A stretch of 41,813 nt of DNA from Bacteroidales bacterium (GCA_028689615.1 JAQVCV010000043.1:1-41813), one strand, 5' to 3'; positions 7,869-16,568 are shown, numbered from the stretch's first letter. Numbers and translations: made by a program. The notes: a model not told the origin generated them from the letters alone.

Positions 7869-8981
7869 TTATTTCACGGTCTCCGGATCAATTTCAACAA
7901 TACGTGTTGGGGGCATGTTTGCATTGCGAAGGGCAATTTGTTGAGCTACATTGGCTGCAAGCCTGTCGAAGGCTTTGGCAACCGGGCTTTCGGTGTCAAG
8001 AACCACCGGGCGTCCGTTGTCTCCCGATTCACAAACTGCCTGCACCAAAGGTATCTCTCCCAGCAATGGAATCCCGGCTTCTTCAGCCCATTTGCGGCCT
8101 CCCTCTTTTCCAAAGATGTAGTAACGGTTGTCGGGGAGTTCGGCAGGTGTAAAATACGACATGTTCTCAACCAGGCCAAGTACAGGAACATTGATTTTAT
8201 CGGTGGTGTACATGTCGAGGGCTTTGCGGGCATCGGCCAGCGCCACCTCCTGGGGTGTACTCACAATGGCAACTCCGGTCACTGGTAATTGTTGAACCAG
8301 TGTGAGGTGAATGTCGCCTGTTCCAGGAGGCATGTCGATTACTACATAGTCGAGTTCACCCCATTCCGATTCGGTGAACAGTTGTGTGAGGGCGTTGCTG
8401 GCCATGGGTCCCCGCCACACCAGGGCTTTGTTGGGATCGACAAAGAAGCCGATGGAGAGCACTTTCACGCCATACTGGGTCAAGGGTACAATCAGATCGC
8501 GGCCATCCTTTTTGGTGGTGGTGGGATGTTGGTTGGTGAGTCCAAACATCAGCGGTGCTGACGGGCCGTAGATGTCGGCGTCGAGCAGTCCTGTTCTGGC
8601 TCCGGTCTTGGCTAATGCCACTGCGAGGTTTGCGGCAACAGTGCTTTTACCAACACCTCCCTTGCCCGACGAAACGGCTATGATGTTTTTCACCCCTGCC
8701 ATCATGGTTTCGGCTTTTTTGCGCTGGGTAGTGACCCTTGATGTGAGTTCTGCTTCAACCACAACATCAGGTGAGATGTGTTGATGGATTGCTTTGATGC
8801 AATCGCTCTGGATGAGGTTTTTCATGGGGCATGCCGGAGTAGTGAGTACAATTTTAAACTTCACGGTTTGGCCGGCAATTTCTACGTCTTCAATCATGTT
8901 CAGGCTTACCAGATCTTTTTTCAGATCTGGATCGTCAACATGCCGAAGGGCTGCCAATACTTGTTCTTTTGTAATATTCAT
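7869..8981 (-). CDS. mrp: Mrp/ApbC-family P-loop ATPase (iron-sulfur cluster carrier)
   Basis: This 370-residue protein has an N-terminal MIP18/DUF59 domain (about 1-80) and a ParA/MinD-like ATPase domain. The deviant Walker A is GKGGVGKST (106-114). DADIYGPSAP and DYVVIDMPPGTGD are the other characteristic blocks. Family members hold and transfer Fe-S clusters or act in assembly of Fe-S enzymes. The CxxC cluster-binding pair found after ENMSYF in many Mrp/NBP35 proteins is missing; here the segment reads ENMSYFTPAELPDN. I believe this is usual in Bacteroidota homologues. It probably shares a transcript with the cyclo-ligase gene 50 bases upstream. Confidence 0.93.
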   Translation of the reverse strand: MNITKEQVLAALRHVDDPDLKKDLVSLNMIEDVEIAGQTVKFKIVLTTPACPMKNLIQSDCIKAIHQHISPDVVVEAELTSRVTTQRKKAETMMAGVKNIIAVSSGKGGVGKSTVAANLAVALAKTGARTGLLDADIYGPSAPLMFGLTNQHPTTTKKDGRDLIVPLTQYGVKVLSIGFFVDPNKALVWRGPMASNALTQLFTESEWGELDYVVIDMPPGTGDIHLTLVQQLPVTGVAIVSTPQEVALADARKALDMYTTDKINVPVLGLVENMSYFTPAELPDNRYYIFGKEGGRKWAEEAGIPLLGEIPLVQAVCESGDNGRPVVLDTESPVAKAFDRLAANVAQQIALRNANMPPTRIVEIDPETVK

Positions 8982-9031
8982 ATGGAGTTAATTAGTTTTC
9001 GGGGAGCAATCGGGTGGCCGCTATCAGGGTG

Positions 9032-9601
9032 TCAGAAATTTGTAATGGGAGTAACAACCTTTCCGGCTACTACAATGTTCATGGGTATGTCGTGCCGATC
9101 AACAGGAACGTGTTCGATAAGTTGAAAACTGAAACCAACGCCTGCCTTGAAGCATTTCAGGCTTGAAAGCAACTGGTCGTAGTATGCTTTTCCCCTTCCC
9201 ATCCGGTTGTTTTTTGAATCGAAGGCCGTTCCGGGAACCACAACAAATCCTATCGAGCCTGTATCGGTAAAATCGGGACCATTCGGCTCGGGGATGGCAT
9301 AGCGATCGCCGGCAACCAGGTGCTCAGTGCCTTTGTATTCCCTGAACCTAAGGTTGTTGCCATCAACAGATGGGAGGATGATGGTTTTGTGTTGGCACCA
9401 TTTTTCAATGAAACCGATAGTGGGAAGCTCATCGTCCATGGCCCAGTAGGCCATGATTGTTTGGGCTTTGATGAACGATTCCATTTTTTCGATGGCAGAA
9501 AAAACAGCATCTGCCTCTAATTGCTTAAAAGCTGGCGTCAATTGTTTTTTCAGTTCTCTGATCTGTTTTCTGATCAGGCTTTTTTGTTGGTCGGTGTTCA
9601 T
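9032..9601 (-). CDS. 5-formyltetrahydrofolate cyclo-ligase
   Basis: From the ATG at 9601 the protein has 189 residues, normal for the family. The N-terminus QQKSLIRKQIRELKKQL and the ATP-binding loop NRMGRGKAYYD identify it. It converts 5-formyl-THF to 5,10-methenyl-THF using ATP, returning a stored folate to the one-carbon pool. The frame stays open to an ATG at 9685, but the extra 28 residues are low-complexity and polar, and a good -7 promoter element lies immediately before 9601, so the shorter form is preferred. The folate gene folK lies about 2 kb away on the other strand. Confidence 0.92.
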   Translation of the reverse strand: MNTDQQKSLIRKQIRELKKQLTPAFKQLEADAVFSAIEKMESFIKAQTIMAYWAMDDELPTIGFIEKWCQHKTIILPSVDGNNLRFREYKGTEHLVAGDRYAIPEPNGPDFTDTGSIGFVVVPGTAFDSKNNRMGRGKAYYDQLLSSLKCFKAGVGFSFQLIEHVPVDRHDIPMNIVVAGKVVTPITNF

Positions 9602-9605
9602 TGGG

Positions 9606-9613
9606 CAAAGGTA
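9606..9613 (-). promoter_or_regulatory. -7 promoter element TACCTTTG for the cyclo-ligase gene
   Basis: On the minus strand TACCTTTG matches the Bacteroidota -7 element (TAnnTTTG) and ends only 4 bases before the ATG at 9601. No good TTTG is seen at the -33 distance. If used, the message would be leaderless or nearly so. Confidence 0.4.
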
Positions 9614-9686
9614 GATATGTTTTTTGGTTCTGGTGCTGGTTCGGGGTGTTTGTTTGTTGTTGCAGCTTGGGCTGGCGGTGTTCAAA

Positions 9687-9724
9687 AACAGCGCAGCCGG
9701 AAGGGTTGCTTCCGGCTGCCTGTT
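9687..9724 (-). terminator. Rho-independent terminator of sppA
   Basis: An 11-base-pair stem (9693-9703 with 9709-9719, arm GCAGCCGGAAG) with loop GGTTG extends through a one-base bulge into AACAG/CTGTT. On the minus strand it is followed by TTTTTG. It lies 20 bases after the sppA stop. Confidence 0.85.
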
Positions 9725-9744
9725 AAAAAGGTTTGAATTTCAAC

Positions 9745-11517
9745 TTAATGAATGATGATGTCCATGGGCATACGGGCCTGGATTGATTCTGCTTTAGCAA
9801 GTTTTTTAAGGGTGAGGATGGCGCGACCATATTCACCAAAGTTTTTTGAGATCAGGGCGTCGGCATCACCATTTCCCATTTTCCCAAAGATCTCTTTGAA
9901 GGGGTCGGTCATTTCAGGAAGGTTTACCACGCGGTATTCTTCAATTTTTGCCATGGTGGCGGCCAGTTTCACGGCATCGTCGAGGCTTCCAAAGAGATCG
10001 ATCAGTCCTATTTTTTTTGCATCAATGCCACTCCAAACGCGTCCCTGTCCAATGCTGTCAACTTCGGCTTTTGTCATTCCGCGTCCTTCTGCAACGTGGG
10101 TGATAAAAGTGTCGTAAACTTTTTCAACACCTTGTTGAATGAAGTTGCGCTGGTAGGGGGTAAGGGGTTTCACAAGGCTGATGTAATCGCTGTTTTGGTT
10201 AGTCTTAACCTCATCAAAAGTTATCCCTATTTTTTCGGTAACCACTTTGCCGATGTTGGGAATCATTCCAAACACTCCGATGCTGCCGGTGATGGTGTTG
10301 GGCATGGCCATGATGGTATCGGCGCCACAAGCGATGTAATACCCTCCGGAAGCAGCAACATCACCAAAAGATGCTACAACAGGTTTAACTTCGCGAGCAA
10401 GTTTAACCTCACGCCAGATAACATCACTTGCTAAGGCACTGCCTCCAGGTGAGTTAACTCTAAGTACAATGGCTTTTACTTTCTCGTCGAGACGGGCCTC
10501 GCGTATGGCTGCCGCAATGCGATCTGATCCAATGGTTTGATCATTGCCTTCGCCACTTTCAATTTCGCCAATTGCATAAACGATGGCAATTTTTTTCGAC
10601 CTGATTGTTTTGGTTTTCTCGGGATCTTTGGCAGTGAAATAATCTGCAAAGGGGAGCAGGTTGAGGCTGTCGTCGCTCATCACCCCGATTTTGGACTTCA
10701 GTTCGCTGGTCACTTCGTCATAATATTTCATGCCATCAATCAAACCTGATGAGAGCGCCGAAGTGGCATCTTCTGCAATCAGGCTGTCGGCAATCTGGTT
10801 CATTCTTACGGCTTCCATTCTTCTGCCTAAGGCCATCTGGTCAATCATGTTTTCCCATATGGAGCCAATGAAGCGGCTTGTTTGCTCGCGGTTGGCTTCG
10901 CTCATTTTGTCGAGCATGAAAGGTTCCACAGCACTTTTAAACTTCCCGTGACGTATAATCTGGGCTTCAACGCCAACTTTCTCAAACAAGTTTTTGAAAA
11001 ACATGATCTGGGTGTAAAGTCCTTTAAAGTCGATCGACCCTTCGGGTTGCAGGAAAATCTGATCGGCAGCTGTAGCCAGGTAATAGGCTCGCTGACTGTA
11101 GGCTTCTCCATAGGCAACAACGAATTTTCCGCTCTCTTTGAATCTGAGCAATTCGTTTCTGATCTCTTCGATAGTGGCTGGAGCTGCAGTCACATCGGTA
11201 AGGTTGAGCATCAAACCGGCAATTTTCTCATCCCGGCTGGCTTTGCGGATGTTTTTTATAATCTCGTCAAGTCCGGCTGGCTGGTTGTTCTCCATTTTTT
11301 GCCAGTTGAATCCGGCAAATGGGTTCGAGGGAGCCCTGTCAGTAATGGGAGTATCGAAGCGAAGCTCGAGAATGGTTTTTTCGGTAATTTCTGTCTCGGC
11401 TTTTTGCGAAAAAGTGAGCATACTGGCAATCATTCCCATAACTATCAGAACGATGATAAAAAGCGATACCAGTGTACCTAAAGTGGATGCAAGAAAAAAT
11501 TTTAGAAACTGTTTCAT
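9745..11517 (-). CDS. sppA: Signal peptide peptidase SppA, 67K type
   Basis: At 590 residues this is the long two-repeat form of SppA, a membrane-bound serine/lysine protease of family S49 that degrades cleaved signal peptides. An N-terminal membrane helix spans about 10-34. The general base lysine is in the first repeat (K194 in HGKFKSAVEPF) and the nucleophile serine in the second (S390 in DVAASGGYYIA), preceded by RVNSPGGSALASD. These are the arrangement and spacing expected from E. coli SppA. It stands alone, with its own terminator downstream and a divergent folK upstream. Confidence 0.95.
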   Translation of the reverse strand: MKQFLKFFLASTLGTLVSLFIIVLIVMGMIASMLTFSQKAETEITEKTILELRFDTPITDRAPSNPFAGFNWQKMENNQPAGLDEIIKNIRKASRDEKIAGLMLNLTDVTAAPATIEEIRNELLRFKESGKFVVAYGEAYSQRAYYLATAADQIFLQPEGSIDFKGLYTQIMFFKNLFEKVGVEAQIIRHGKFKSAVEPFMLDKMSEANREQTSRFIGSIWENMIDQMALGRRMEAVRMNQIADSLIAEDATSALSSGLIDGMKYYDEVTSELKSKIGVMSDDSLNLLPFADYFTAKDPEKTKTIRSKKIAIVYAIGEIESGEGNDQTIGSDRIAAAIREARLDEKVKAIVLRVNSPGGSALASDVIWREVKLAREVKPVVASFGDVAASGGYYIACGADTIMAMPNTITGSIGVFGMIPNIGKVVTEKIGITFDEVKTNQNSDYISLVKPLTPYQRNFIQQGVEKVYDTFITHVAEGRGMTKAEVDSIGQGRVWSGIDAKKIGLIDLFGSLDDAVKLAATMAKIEEYRVVNLPEMTDPFKEIFGKMGNGDADALISKNFGEYGRAILTLKKLAKAESIQARMPMDIIIH

Positions 11518-11626
11518 GTGAATAGAATTTTGTTTTTCAGTGCAATGATAATAATAATTCTTTTCTCTTTCATGTGTTGTCTGTTTTTTAATGCTCTTTG
11601 GTTAATTTTACAATTTTAACCGAAGA

Positions 11627-12151
11627 ATGAATAATGCAATCTTATTGCTAGGCAGTAATCTGGGAAACAGGTTGTTGAACTTGAGTGAGTCTTTATCCGC
11701 GTTGGCTTCGCGCGGAGTTTCGCCACTGGAGTGGTCGCATGTTTACGAAAGTGATCCCTGGGGGTTCGATTCAAGCAATAGGTTTCTGAATATGGCAGCT
11801 AAAGTTCGGATGAGCCTGTCTCCTGAAGAATTGTTGGCTGTTTGTCTCGAGGTGGAAGCATTTCTGGGTCGCACCAGGTCAGGCAGCGGGTATAGTTCGC
11901 GCACCATCGATATCGATGTTTTGCTTTTTGATGATCTGATCATAAACCTGCCCAACCTTACGGTTCCCCACCCGCGACTGGTGCAGCGGAGGTTCGCTCT
12001 TGTTCCCTTGTTGCAGTTGCTCCCTCAAGGTTGTCATCCGGTTCTTAAAACTCCTTTTCAGCAATTGCTGGAATCCTGCCCCGATCGGAGCGATGTTATT
12101 TTGCATTGCTATAGCAATCAGGTTTGGTCTGTTCAAAATTTGAAACAATGA
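11627..12151 (+). CDS. folK: 2-amino-4-hydroxy-6-hydroxymethyldihydropteridine pyrophosphokinase
   Basis: This 174-residue HPPK transfers pyrophosphate from ATP to the pterin, one step before dihydropteroate synthase in folate synthesis. LLLGSNLGNR at the N-terminus, YESDPWGF, the signature RTIDIDVLLFDDL (residues about 92-104) and VPHPRLVQRRFALVPL are all present. Its TGA stop overlaps the ATG of the next gene (ATGA at 12148-12151), so translation of the kinase is probably coupled. In a number of Bacteroidota these two activities are encoded as one fused protein, which this arrangement recalls. Confidence 0.95.
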   Translation: MNNAILLLGSNLGNRLLNLSESLSALASRGVSPLEWSHVYESDPWGFDSSNRFLNMAAKVRMSLSPEELLAVCLEVEAFLGRTRSGSGYSSRTIDIDVLLFDDLIINLPNLTVPHPRLVQRRFALVPLLQLLPQGCHPVLKTPFQQLLESCPDRSDVILHCYSNQVWSVQNLKQ

Positions 12152-12795
12152 AGTCACCCTATCATTATATAGTTGTTGAGGGTTGCATAGGCGCAGGGAA
12201 AACTACCCTGTCTAAGATGTTGGCCAACGAGTTTGATGCCCGCCTGGTACTTGAACAGTTTGACGATAACTCATTTCTGCCAAAATTCTATCTCGATCCT
12301 GCAAAATTTGCTTTTCCGCTTGAGCTCTCTTTTTTGGCAGAAAGGTACCAGCAATTGAAAGGGATTTTATCTCAAACTGATCTTTTTCACGAATTAACCC
12401 TTGCCGATTATTTTATTCAGAAATCGTTGATTTTTGCGAGAGCCACCTTGCCCGACGATGAATTTAACTTGTATTCCAGGTTGTTCAACATCATTCACCC
12501 TCAATTGCCAGTTCCCGATTTGGTGATTTATCTCTACTCCGATACCAATCGTCTGCTTCGTAATATTGCACGCAGAGGGCGCTCTTATGAGCAATCCATC
12601 TCCAGGGATTATCTGGAGCGGATTCAGGGAGGTTATATGGAGTATTTTAAGCAACAACCTGCTCATCGAATTCTTGTTGTTGATACCAATCAAACCGATT
12701 TTGTGACAATACCAGAGCATTATAAGTGGCTTTGCTCGCTACTTGAAACAAGCTATCAACCCGGAATTCACCGAATTGTACCTCCCTGGGGTTGA
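12148..12795 (+). CDS. Deoxynucleoside kinase family protein
   Basis: From the ATG at 12148 the protein has 215 residues. The P-loop is GCIGAGKTT (12-20), followed by a typical deoxynucleoside kinase layout: E-Q-F-D near residue 36, a lid region around NIARRGRSYEQSI, and a C-terminal YMEYF. These enzymes phosphorylate deoxyadenosine, deoxyguanosine or related nucleosides for salvage; the exact substrate cannot be predicted. A slightly earlier in-frame ATG at 12124 would add 8 residues, but the ATGA overlap with folK and the family start favour 12148. Confidence 0.9.
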   Translation: MKSPYHYIVVEGCIGAGKTTLSKMLANEFDARLVLEQFDDNSFLPKFYLDPAKFAFPLELSFLAERYQQLKGILSQTDLFHELTLADYFIQKSLIFARATLPDDEFNLYSRLFNIIHPQLPVPDLVIYLYSDTNRLLRNIARRGRSYEQSISRDYLERIQGGYMEYFKQQPAHRILVVDTNQTDFVTIPEHYKWLCSLLETSYQPGIHRIVPPWG

Positions 12796-12883
12796 GCGGG
12801 TTGTTGTTTTCCGGTTTTGTAACAACAACAATGTAGGGTTTGGGGTGTTCTATTTGCCGTATCAATAGTCTTATGAATTTTCT

Positions 12884-13963
12884 ATGAATCGAAAAACCCA
12901 TGCTGTTATAACAGGCACAGGCTCCTATATTCCTGAAATAACCATTTCCAATCATCATTTTCGCGATCACGTGTTTCTCGACAGCGAAGGAAACAGGGTG
13001 GAGGGAAGCTACAAAGAGATTTCCGACAAATTGACGGCCATCACAGGCATTCAGGAAAGGCGTTATGCTCCTGAAGGAATGCAAGCTTCCGATTTGGCTA
13101 CTTTTGCTGCGCGACAGGCTGTTGAGAGTGCTGGAATAGATCCCGAATCGCTCGACTATATCATTGTTGCGCACAATTTTGGAGATGTGATTAAAAACAC
13201 GGTGCAGTCTGACATGGTACCCAGTCTGGCAACTCGCGTAAAGCACAACCTGAAGATATTGAATCCTTCGTGCGTCGCTTTCGATTTGTTATTCGGGTGC
13301 CCCGGATGGGTCCAGGGGCTTATTTTAGCCGATTCGTTCATTGGTAGTGGTCTGGCTAAGCGTTGTTTGGTGATTGGTACCGAAACTTTATCGAGGGTGG
13401 TCGATCCTTACGATCGGGATACCATGATTTATGCTGATGGTGCCGGGGCTTGCGTGTTGGAGGCATCAAACAACATTCAACGCGGTATTCTGGCTTCTTC
13501 CAGCGAGACACATGCCGGTGGTGAAGCTTATTATCTTTTTCTGGGGAAGAGCTATGCGCCTGATTCCGACCCTTCGCTGCGGTATATTAAAATGCATGGC
13601 CGGAAGATTTATGAATTTGCCCTGACTCATGTCCCGGCTGCTATGAAGTTGGCTCTGGACAGAGCCGGACTAACCATTCACAATGTGAAGAAGATTTTTA
13701 TCCATCAGGCCAATGAAAAGATGGATGAAGAGATCATTAAGCGGTTTTACAGGCTTTACAATCAGCGTCAGATCCCTTCCGACATGGTTCCGATGAACAT
13801 CTATAAACTGGGAAACAGCTCGGTTGCTACGATTCCTACACTGTTGGATCAGGTCCTTAGAAAAACCCATGGATTCGACTCAGATCTTGTCGAAGGCGAT
13901 GTGATTTTGTTTGCTTCGGTTGGAGCAGGAATGAATATCAATGCTGTAGTTTACAGGTTTTAA
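12884..13963 (+). CDS. FabH-like 3-oxoacyl-ACP synthase III family protein
   Basis: This 359-residue thiolase-fold enzyme has the Cys-His-Asn triad of KAS III: C139 (LLFGCPGWVQ), H274 (IFIHQANEKM) and N311 (LGNSSVATIP). It is longer than standard FabH (about 320-330 residues), with extra sequence at about residues 28-50 and around 215-235, and GCPGW in place of the usual A-C-A-G around the cysteine. It may start fatty-acid chains, or it may serve a specialised acyl condensation. No other fatty-acid gene is nearby. It lies 88 bases after the deoxynucleoside kinase and ends at a strong terminator, so it may be the last gene of the folK transcript. Confidence 0.85.
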   Translation: MNRKTHAVITGTGSYIPEITISNHHFRDHVFLDSEGNRVEGSYKEISDKLTAITGIQERRYAPEGMQASDLATFAARQAVESAGIDPESLDYIIVAHNFGDVIKNTVQSDMVPSLATRVKHNLKILNPSCVAFDLLFGCPGWVQGLILADSFIGSGLAKRCLVIGTETLSRVVDPYDRDTMIYADGAGACVLEASNNIQRGILASSSETHAGGEAYYLFLGKSYAPDSDPSLRYIKMHGRKIYEFALTHVPAAMKLALDRAGLTIHNVKKIFIHQANEKMDEEIIKRFYRLYNQRQIPSDMVPMNIYKLGNSSVATIPTLLDQVLRKTHGFDSDLVEGDVILFASVGAGMNINAVVYRF

Positions 13964-13987
13964 TTTCAGTTAAACAACACTTTAAAA

Positions 13988-14017
13988 AAAAGAGGCCGCT
14001 AACCAGCGGCCTCTTTT
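13988..14017. terminator. Bidirectional terminator between the FabH-like gene and the OmpA/TPR gene
   Basis: A perfect 13-base-pair stem (13988-14000 with 14005-14017, arm AAAAGAGGCCGCT) closes on a 4-base loop AACC. With A-runs on the left and T-runs on the right it can stop transcription from both converging genes. Confidence 0.92.
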
Positions 14018-14038
14018 GCATTGCGTGTGATTCAGAAA

Positions 14039-16528
14039 TTATTCAACGATCTTGCTGAATTCAGGAGTTTCAAAATATTTTATGAATTCCCTGTCGGTCT
14101 TGGCAACACCTTTAAGTGAAGCGTCGGCCTTAACAGCTTTCTCGAGATTTTCGTAAAGCAGAGCTGCGTTTGCGGTGCGGGCACCTAAAACAGCAGTCAG
14201 GTAATAAGTGGCAGCATCTTTCTCGGCGCAGTCGAGTGTACGGGCAGCTTCGCCGGTATTGTTCGACAGAATTTGAGCCAAGGCCAAATTGTAGCTGCAT
14301 TTGCGGTCTTTCATCCCGTGAACGGCTTCTGCATATTTGCCTTTGGCAATCATGAGGGTGGCCAGATTGTAATTTTCGTTTACACCAAGTTTCTTGGCTT
14401 TCTCGAACAATTGCTGTGCTTTTTCAGGTTCGCCTTTGGCAACAGCTACAACACCCAGATTGTTGATCACTTCACCGTTGTCGGGTGAAAGGGTATTGGC
14501 TTTGTTGAGATACGACTCTGCACCTGCAAAATCTTTCTGTTTCAAAGCAGTCATACCAGCATTGTTGTAGGCTTTCCAACTGTTGGGGAACACTGTAGTA
14601 GCACTTTTGTATATCTGAGCCTGAGCCTTAACATCTTGTGTAAGAGTCGCGGCGAACAGCAATTCGGGCTCGGTGAGTTGCTCGGGGTTGGTTGTTGCCA
14701 ACTGGGCAATCTCTTCGTTGGTGCGTTTGGGTTCAAAGGTGTTGACAGCAATCTCAGCACGACGCAGAGGGGGAAGCAGATTCTCTTCAATCTCCGGATA
14801 AATCACGATCATGTTGCGAATCTCTTCTTCTTTTTTCTTGGGATCGGCCGAATTTACTACATTCAAAACAACGTTCTTGTCTTTAATAGTCGAACCTTCA
14901 ACAGCTTTCATAAACCCATTCCAGTCGGGACCATTACCTGCAACATTGAAAGTGACGGCAGGGATGTCGAATTTCACAGTCGAATTCTTATCCTTGTTCA
15001 TCTTTTCAAGTTCTTTCACAACAACTTTTTTAGCAGCCTCACCGCGGTTTTTCGACAGGTTGGCGTTGAAGGTTTCTTCACCTTCGGGCGAAGCCCATGC
15101 AGTGATGGTGATGTCTTTTACTTTGTGTCCCTGTTTCATGTAATCGTAAAGTCCGGCCAGAGCAGTTTTCGACTGATCATCTTTGTTCTTGCCGAATTTA
15201 TAATTAACATCGTATTTGTTTTTCGGGAAATAGATGGCAGCATCTTTAGTTTCGATCGCCATTTGCTGGTAGCCATGTGCGGCGGTGGCAACATCCTGAT
15301 CAGCTTTGATCCGTTTGCAAGTGTAAATAACACCGTCGGCCAGTTTGCGATCGTTTAATGCCAGCGATTTGTATTTGGTTTTGATGTCGCTGGGGCTCAT
15401 CGAAGCGGTAACAGGTTCGGTAGGCAGGTAAACAAACGGGTTCACGTGCAGTTCGGCTGTGTTCATCTCTGGTTTGTAAGGGATGGTAGCTTTGTAAGTG
15501 AAAGTACCGCCATTGGCATAGCTGATAACATCACCTTCTCCCTGAACATTTTCACCACGCAGAACAATAGGTTTCAGCATTGTTGAATCGCCCATGTAGC
15601 GCAGTACAGGCTGGAAGTGCATAGCAGCTTTTTTGTGGAAATATTTTGGGGGGAATACGCCACGAATGGTAACGCGAATGGAGTCGCCTGTGGTTTCGAG
15701 AACTTCCGGAACCACATCGTATTTAACCATCCCGTAGTCTTTTTTCATCTTGTTGATGTTCGAACTGCTGCCGAATTTGTAGGTCAGGCCCAGTGAGGTG
15801 TAGCTGTAGAAATCGTTTTTAATCTCTTTGGCACCACCATGAACAATGTCCATCCCTTCGGTATCAGTCCAACGTACTGAAGACTCGATGTTGGCATCCC
15901 ATTTTTCTGCCAAACGGATGTTGAATCCAAGTCCAACAGGAACCATGGCTACGATGCGACGGCCACCAAAACCTTTGCCACCATTACCATTGGTTTCATC
16001 ATACCCGCGGCGGGTAACGGTTGCAGGATTTGTATTGTAGTCTGTTACCTGCGATTTGTACTGAGCGTTACCATATCCGAGGAAGGTATAAACACCCAGC
16101 AGCCTGTCAGGATTGTATGATAAAATCAGGTTATCGAGGTCGAATGTGGCCTGCAATGAATAGTCAATCCAGTCACCTTCCACTTCTTTGTTGAAAAAGT
16201 CAAAACCTTTGTATTGAACACGGTCTTCTTTACCAGCAAATTGGCCATAACCAAGCTGACCCCTCAATCCGAATACCGGAGTAAGCTGTCTTCCAAAATA
16301 GCCGCTGAAGCCGAACTTGGTGTTGTCGCCATCGGGCATGACCCTGTATTTGGTAATATCACCGTGAAGCAGGCTTAAACCGCCGTTAGCGCCAATGTAC
16401 CAGTAACCGTCAAACGAAGATTTTGCAGGCTTGGAATCTTTTGCCTGTTGGGCATAAATGCCCGTCGTTGAGAAAACTACAAAGGCCGATAGCAGCACTT
16501 TGAGCACGGTTTGATAGAATTTTTTCAT
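14039..16528 (-). CDS. OmpA-family outer-membrane protein with N-terminal barrel and C-terminal TPR repeats
   Basis: This 829-residue protein has a signal peptide (1-26, cut after GIYA). A region of about residues 40-255 alternates short aromatic strands and loops like a small beta-barrel (YWYIGANGGLSLLHG, then FGLRGQLGYGQF). A beta-rich middle region follows (about 270-420). An OmpA-like peptidoglycan-binding domain spans about 430-590 (TITAWASPEGEETFNANLS, KNRGEAAKK, and RRAEIAVNTFEP at its end). TPR repeats spanning roughly 650-760 include AYNNAGMTALKQKDFAGAE and VINNLGVVAVAKGEPEKAQ. It probably ties the outer membrane to peptidoglycan and binds other proteins through the TPR part. It has its own good promoter and terminator, as expected for an abundant envelope protein. 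Confidence 0.85.
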   Translation of the reverse strand: MKKFYQTVLKVLLSAFVVFSTTGIYAQQAKDSKPAKSSFDGYWYIGANGGLSLLHGDITKYRVMPDGDNTKFGFSGYFGRQLTPVFGLRGQLGYGQFAGKEDRVQYKGFDFFNKEVEGDWIDYSLQATFDLDNLILSYNPDRLLGVYTFLGYGNAQYKSQVTDYNTNPATVTRRGYDETNGNGGKGFGGRRIVAMVPVGLGFNIRLAEKWDANIESSVRWTDTEGMDIVHGGAKEIKNDFYSYTSLGLTYKFGSSSNINKMKKDYGMVKYDVVPEVLETTGDSIRVTIRGVFPPKYFHKKAAMHFQPVLRYMGDSTMLKPIVLRGENVQGEGDVISYANGGTFTYKATIPYKPEMNTAELHVNPFVYLPTEPVTASMSPSDIKTKYKSLALNDRKLADGVIYTCKRIKADQDVATAAHGYQQMAIETKDAAIYFPKNKYDVNYKFGKNKDDQSKTALAGLYDYMKQGHKVKDITITAWASPEGEETFNANLSKNRGEAAKKVVVKELEKMNKDKNSTVKFDIPAVTFNVAGNGPDWNGFMKAVEGSTIKDKNVVLNVVNSADPKKKEEEIRNMIVIYPEIEENLLPPLRRAEIAVNTFEPKRTNEEIAQLATTNPEQLTEPELLFAATLTQDVKAQAQIYKSATTVFPNSWKAYNNAGMTALKQKDFAGAESYLNKANTLSPDNGEVINNLGVVAVAKGEPEKAQQLFEKAKKLGVNENYNLATLMIAKGKYAEAVHGMKDRKCSYNLALAQILSNNTGEAARTLDCAEKDAATYYLTAVLGARTANAALLYENLEKAVKADASLKGVAKTDREFIKYFETPEFSKIVE

Positions 16529-16568
16529 AGGTACGGTTTTTTTTAGGTTATAATTTCTGAAATCACCA

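Noticed and set aside
10882-11481. 199-residue open frame on the plus strand inside sppA
   Set aside because: Shadow frame with no motif, starting and ending inside sppA.
11600-11621. GGTTAA...TTAACC dyad before folK
   Set aside because: Six-base AT-rich arms just before the start codon; no matching regulator known to me and no second copy seen.
12801-12828. TTGTTGTT/AACAACAA inverted repeat before the FabH-like gene
   Set aside because: Low-complexity GTT/AAC repeats, AT-rich stem, 12-base loop and no T-run; likely chance.
14636-15358. 240-residue open frame on the plus strand inside the OmpA/TPR gene
   Set aside because: It is antisense to a well-supported gene, is rich in Phe and Cys as expected of a mirrored frame, and shows no motif.
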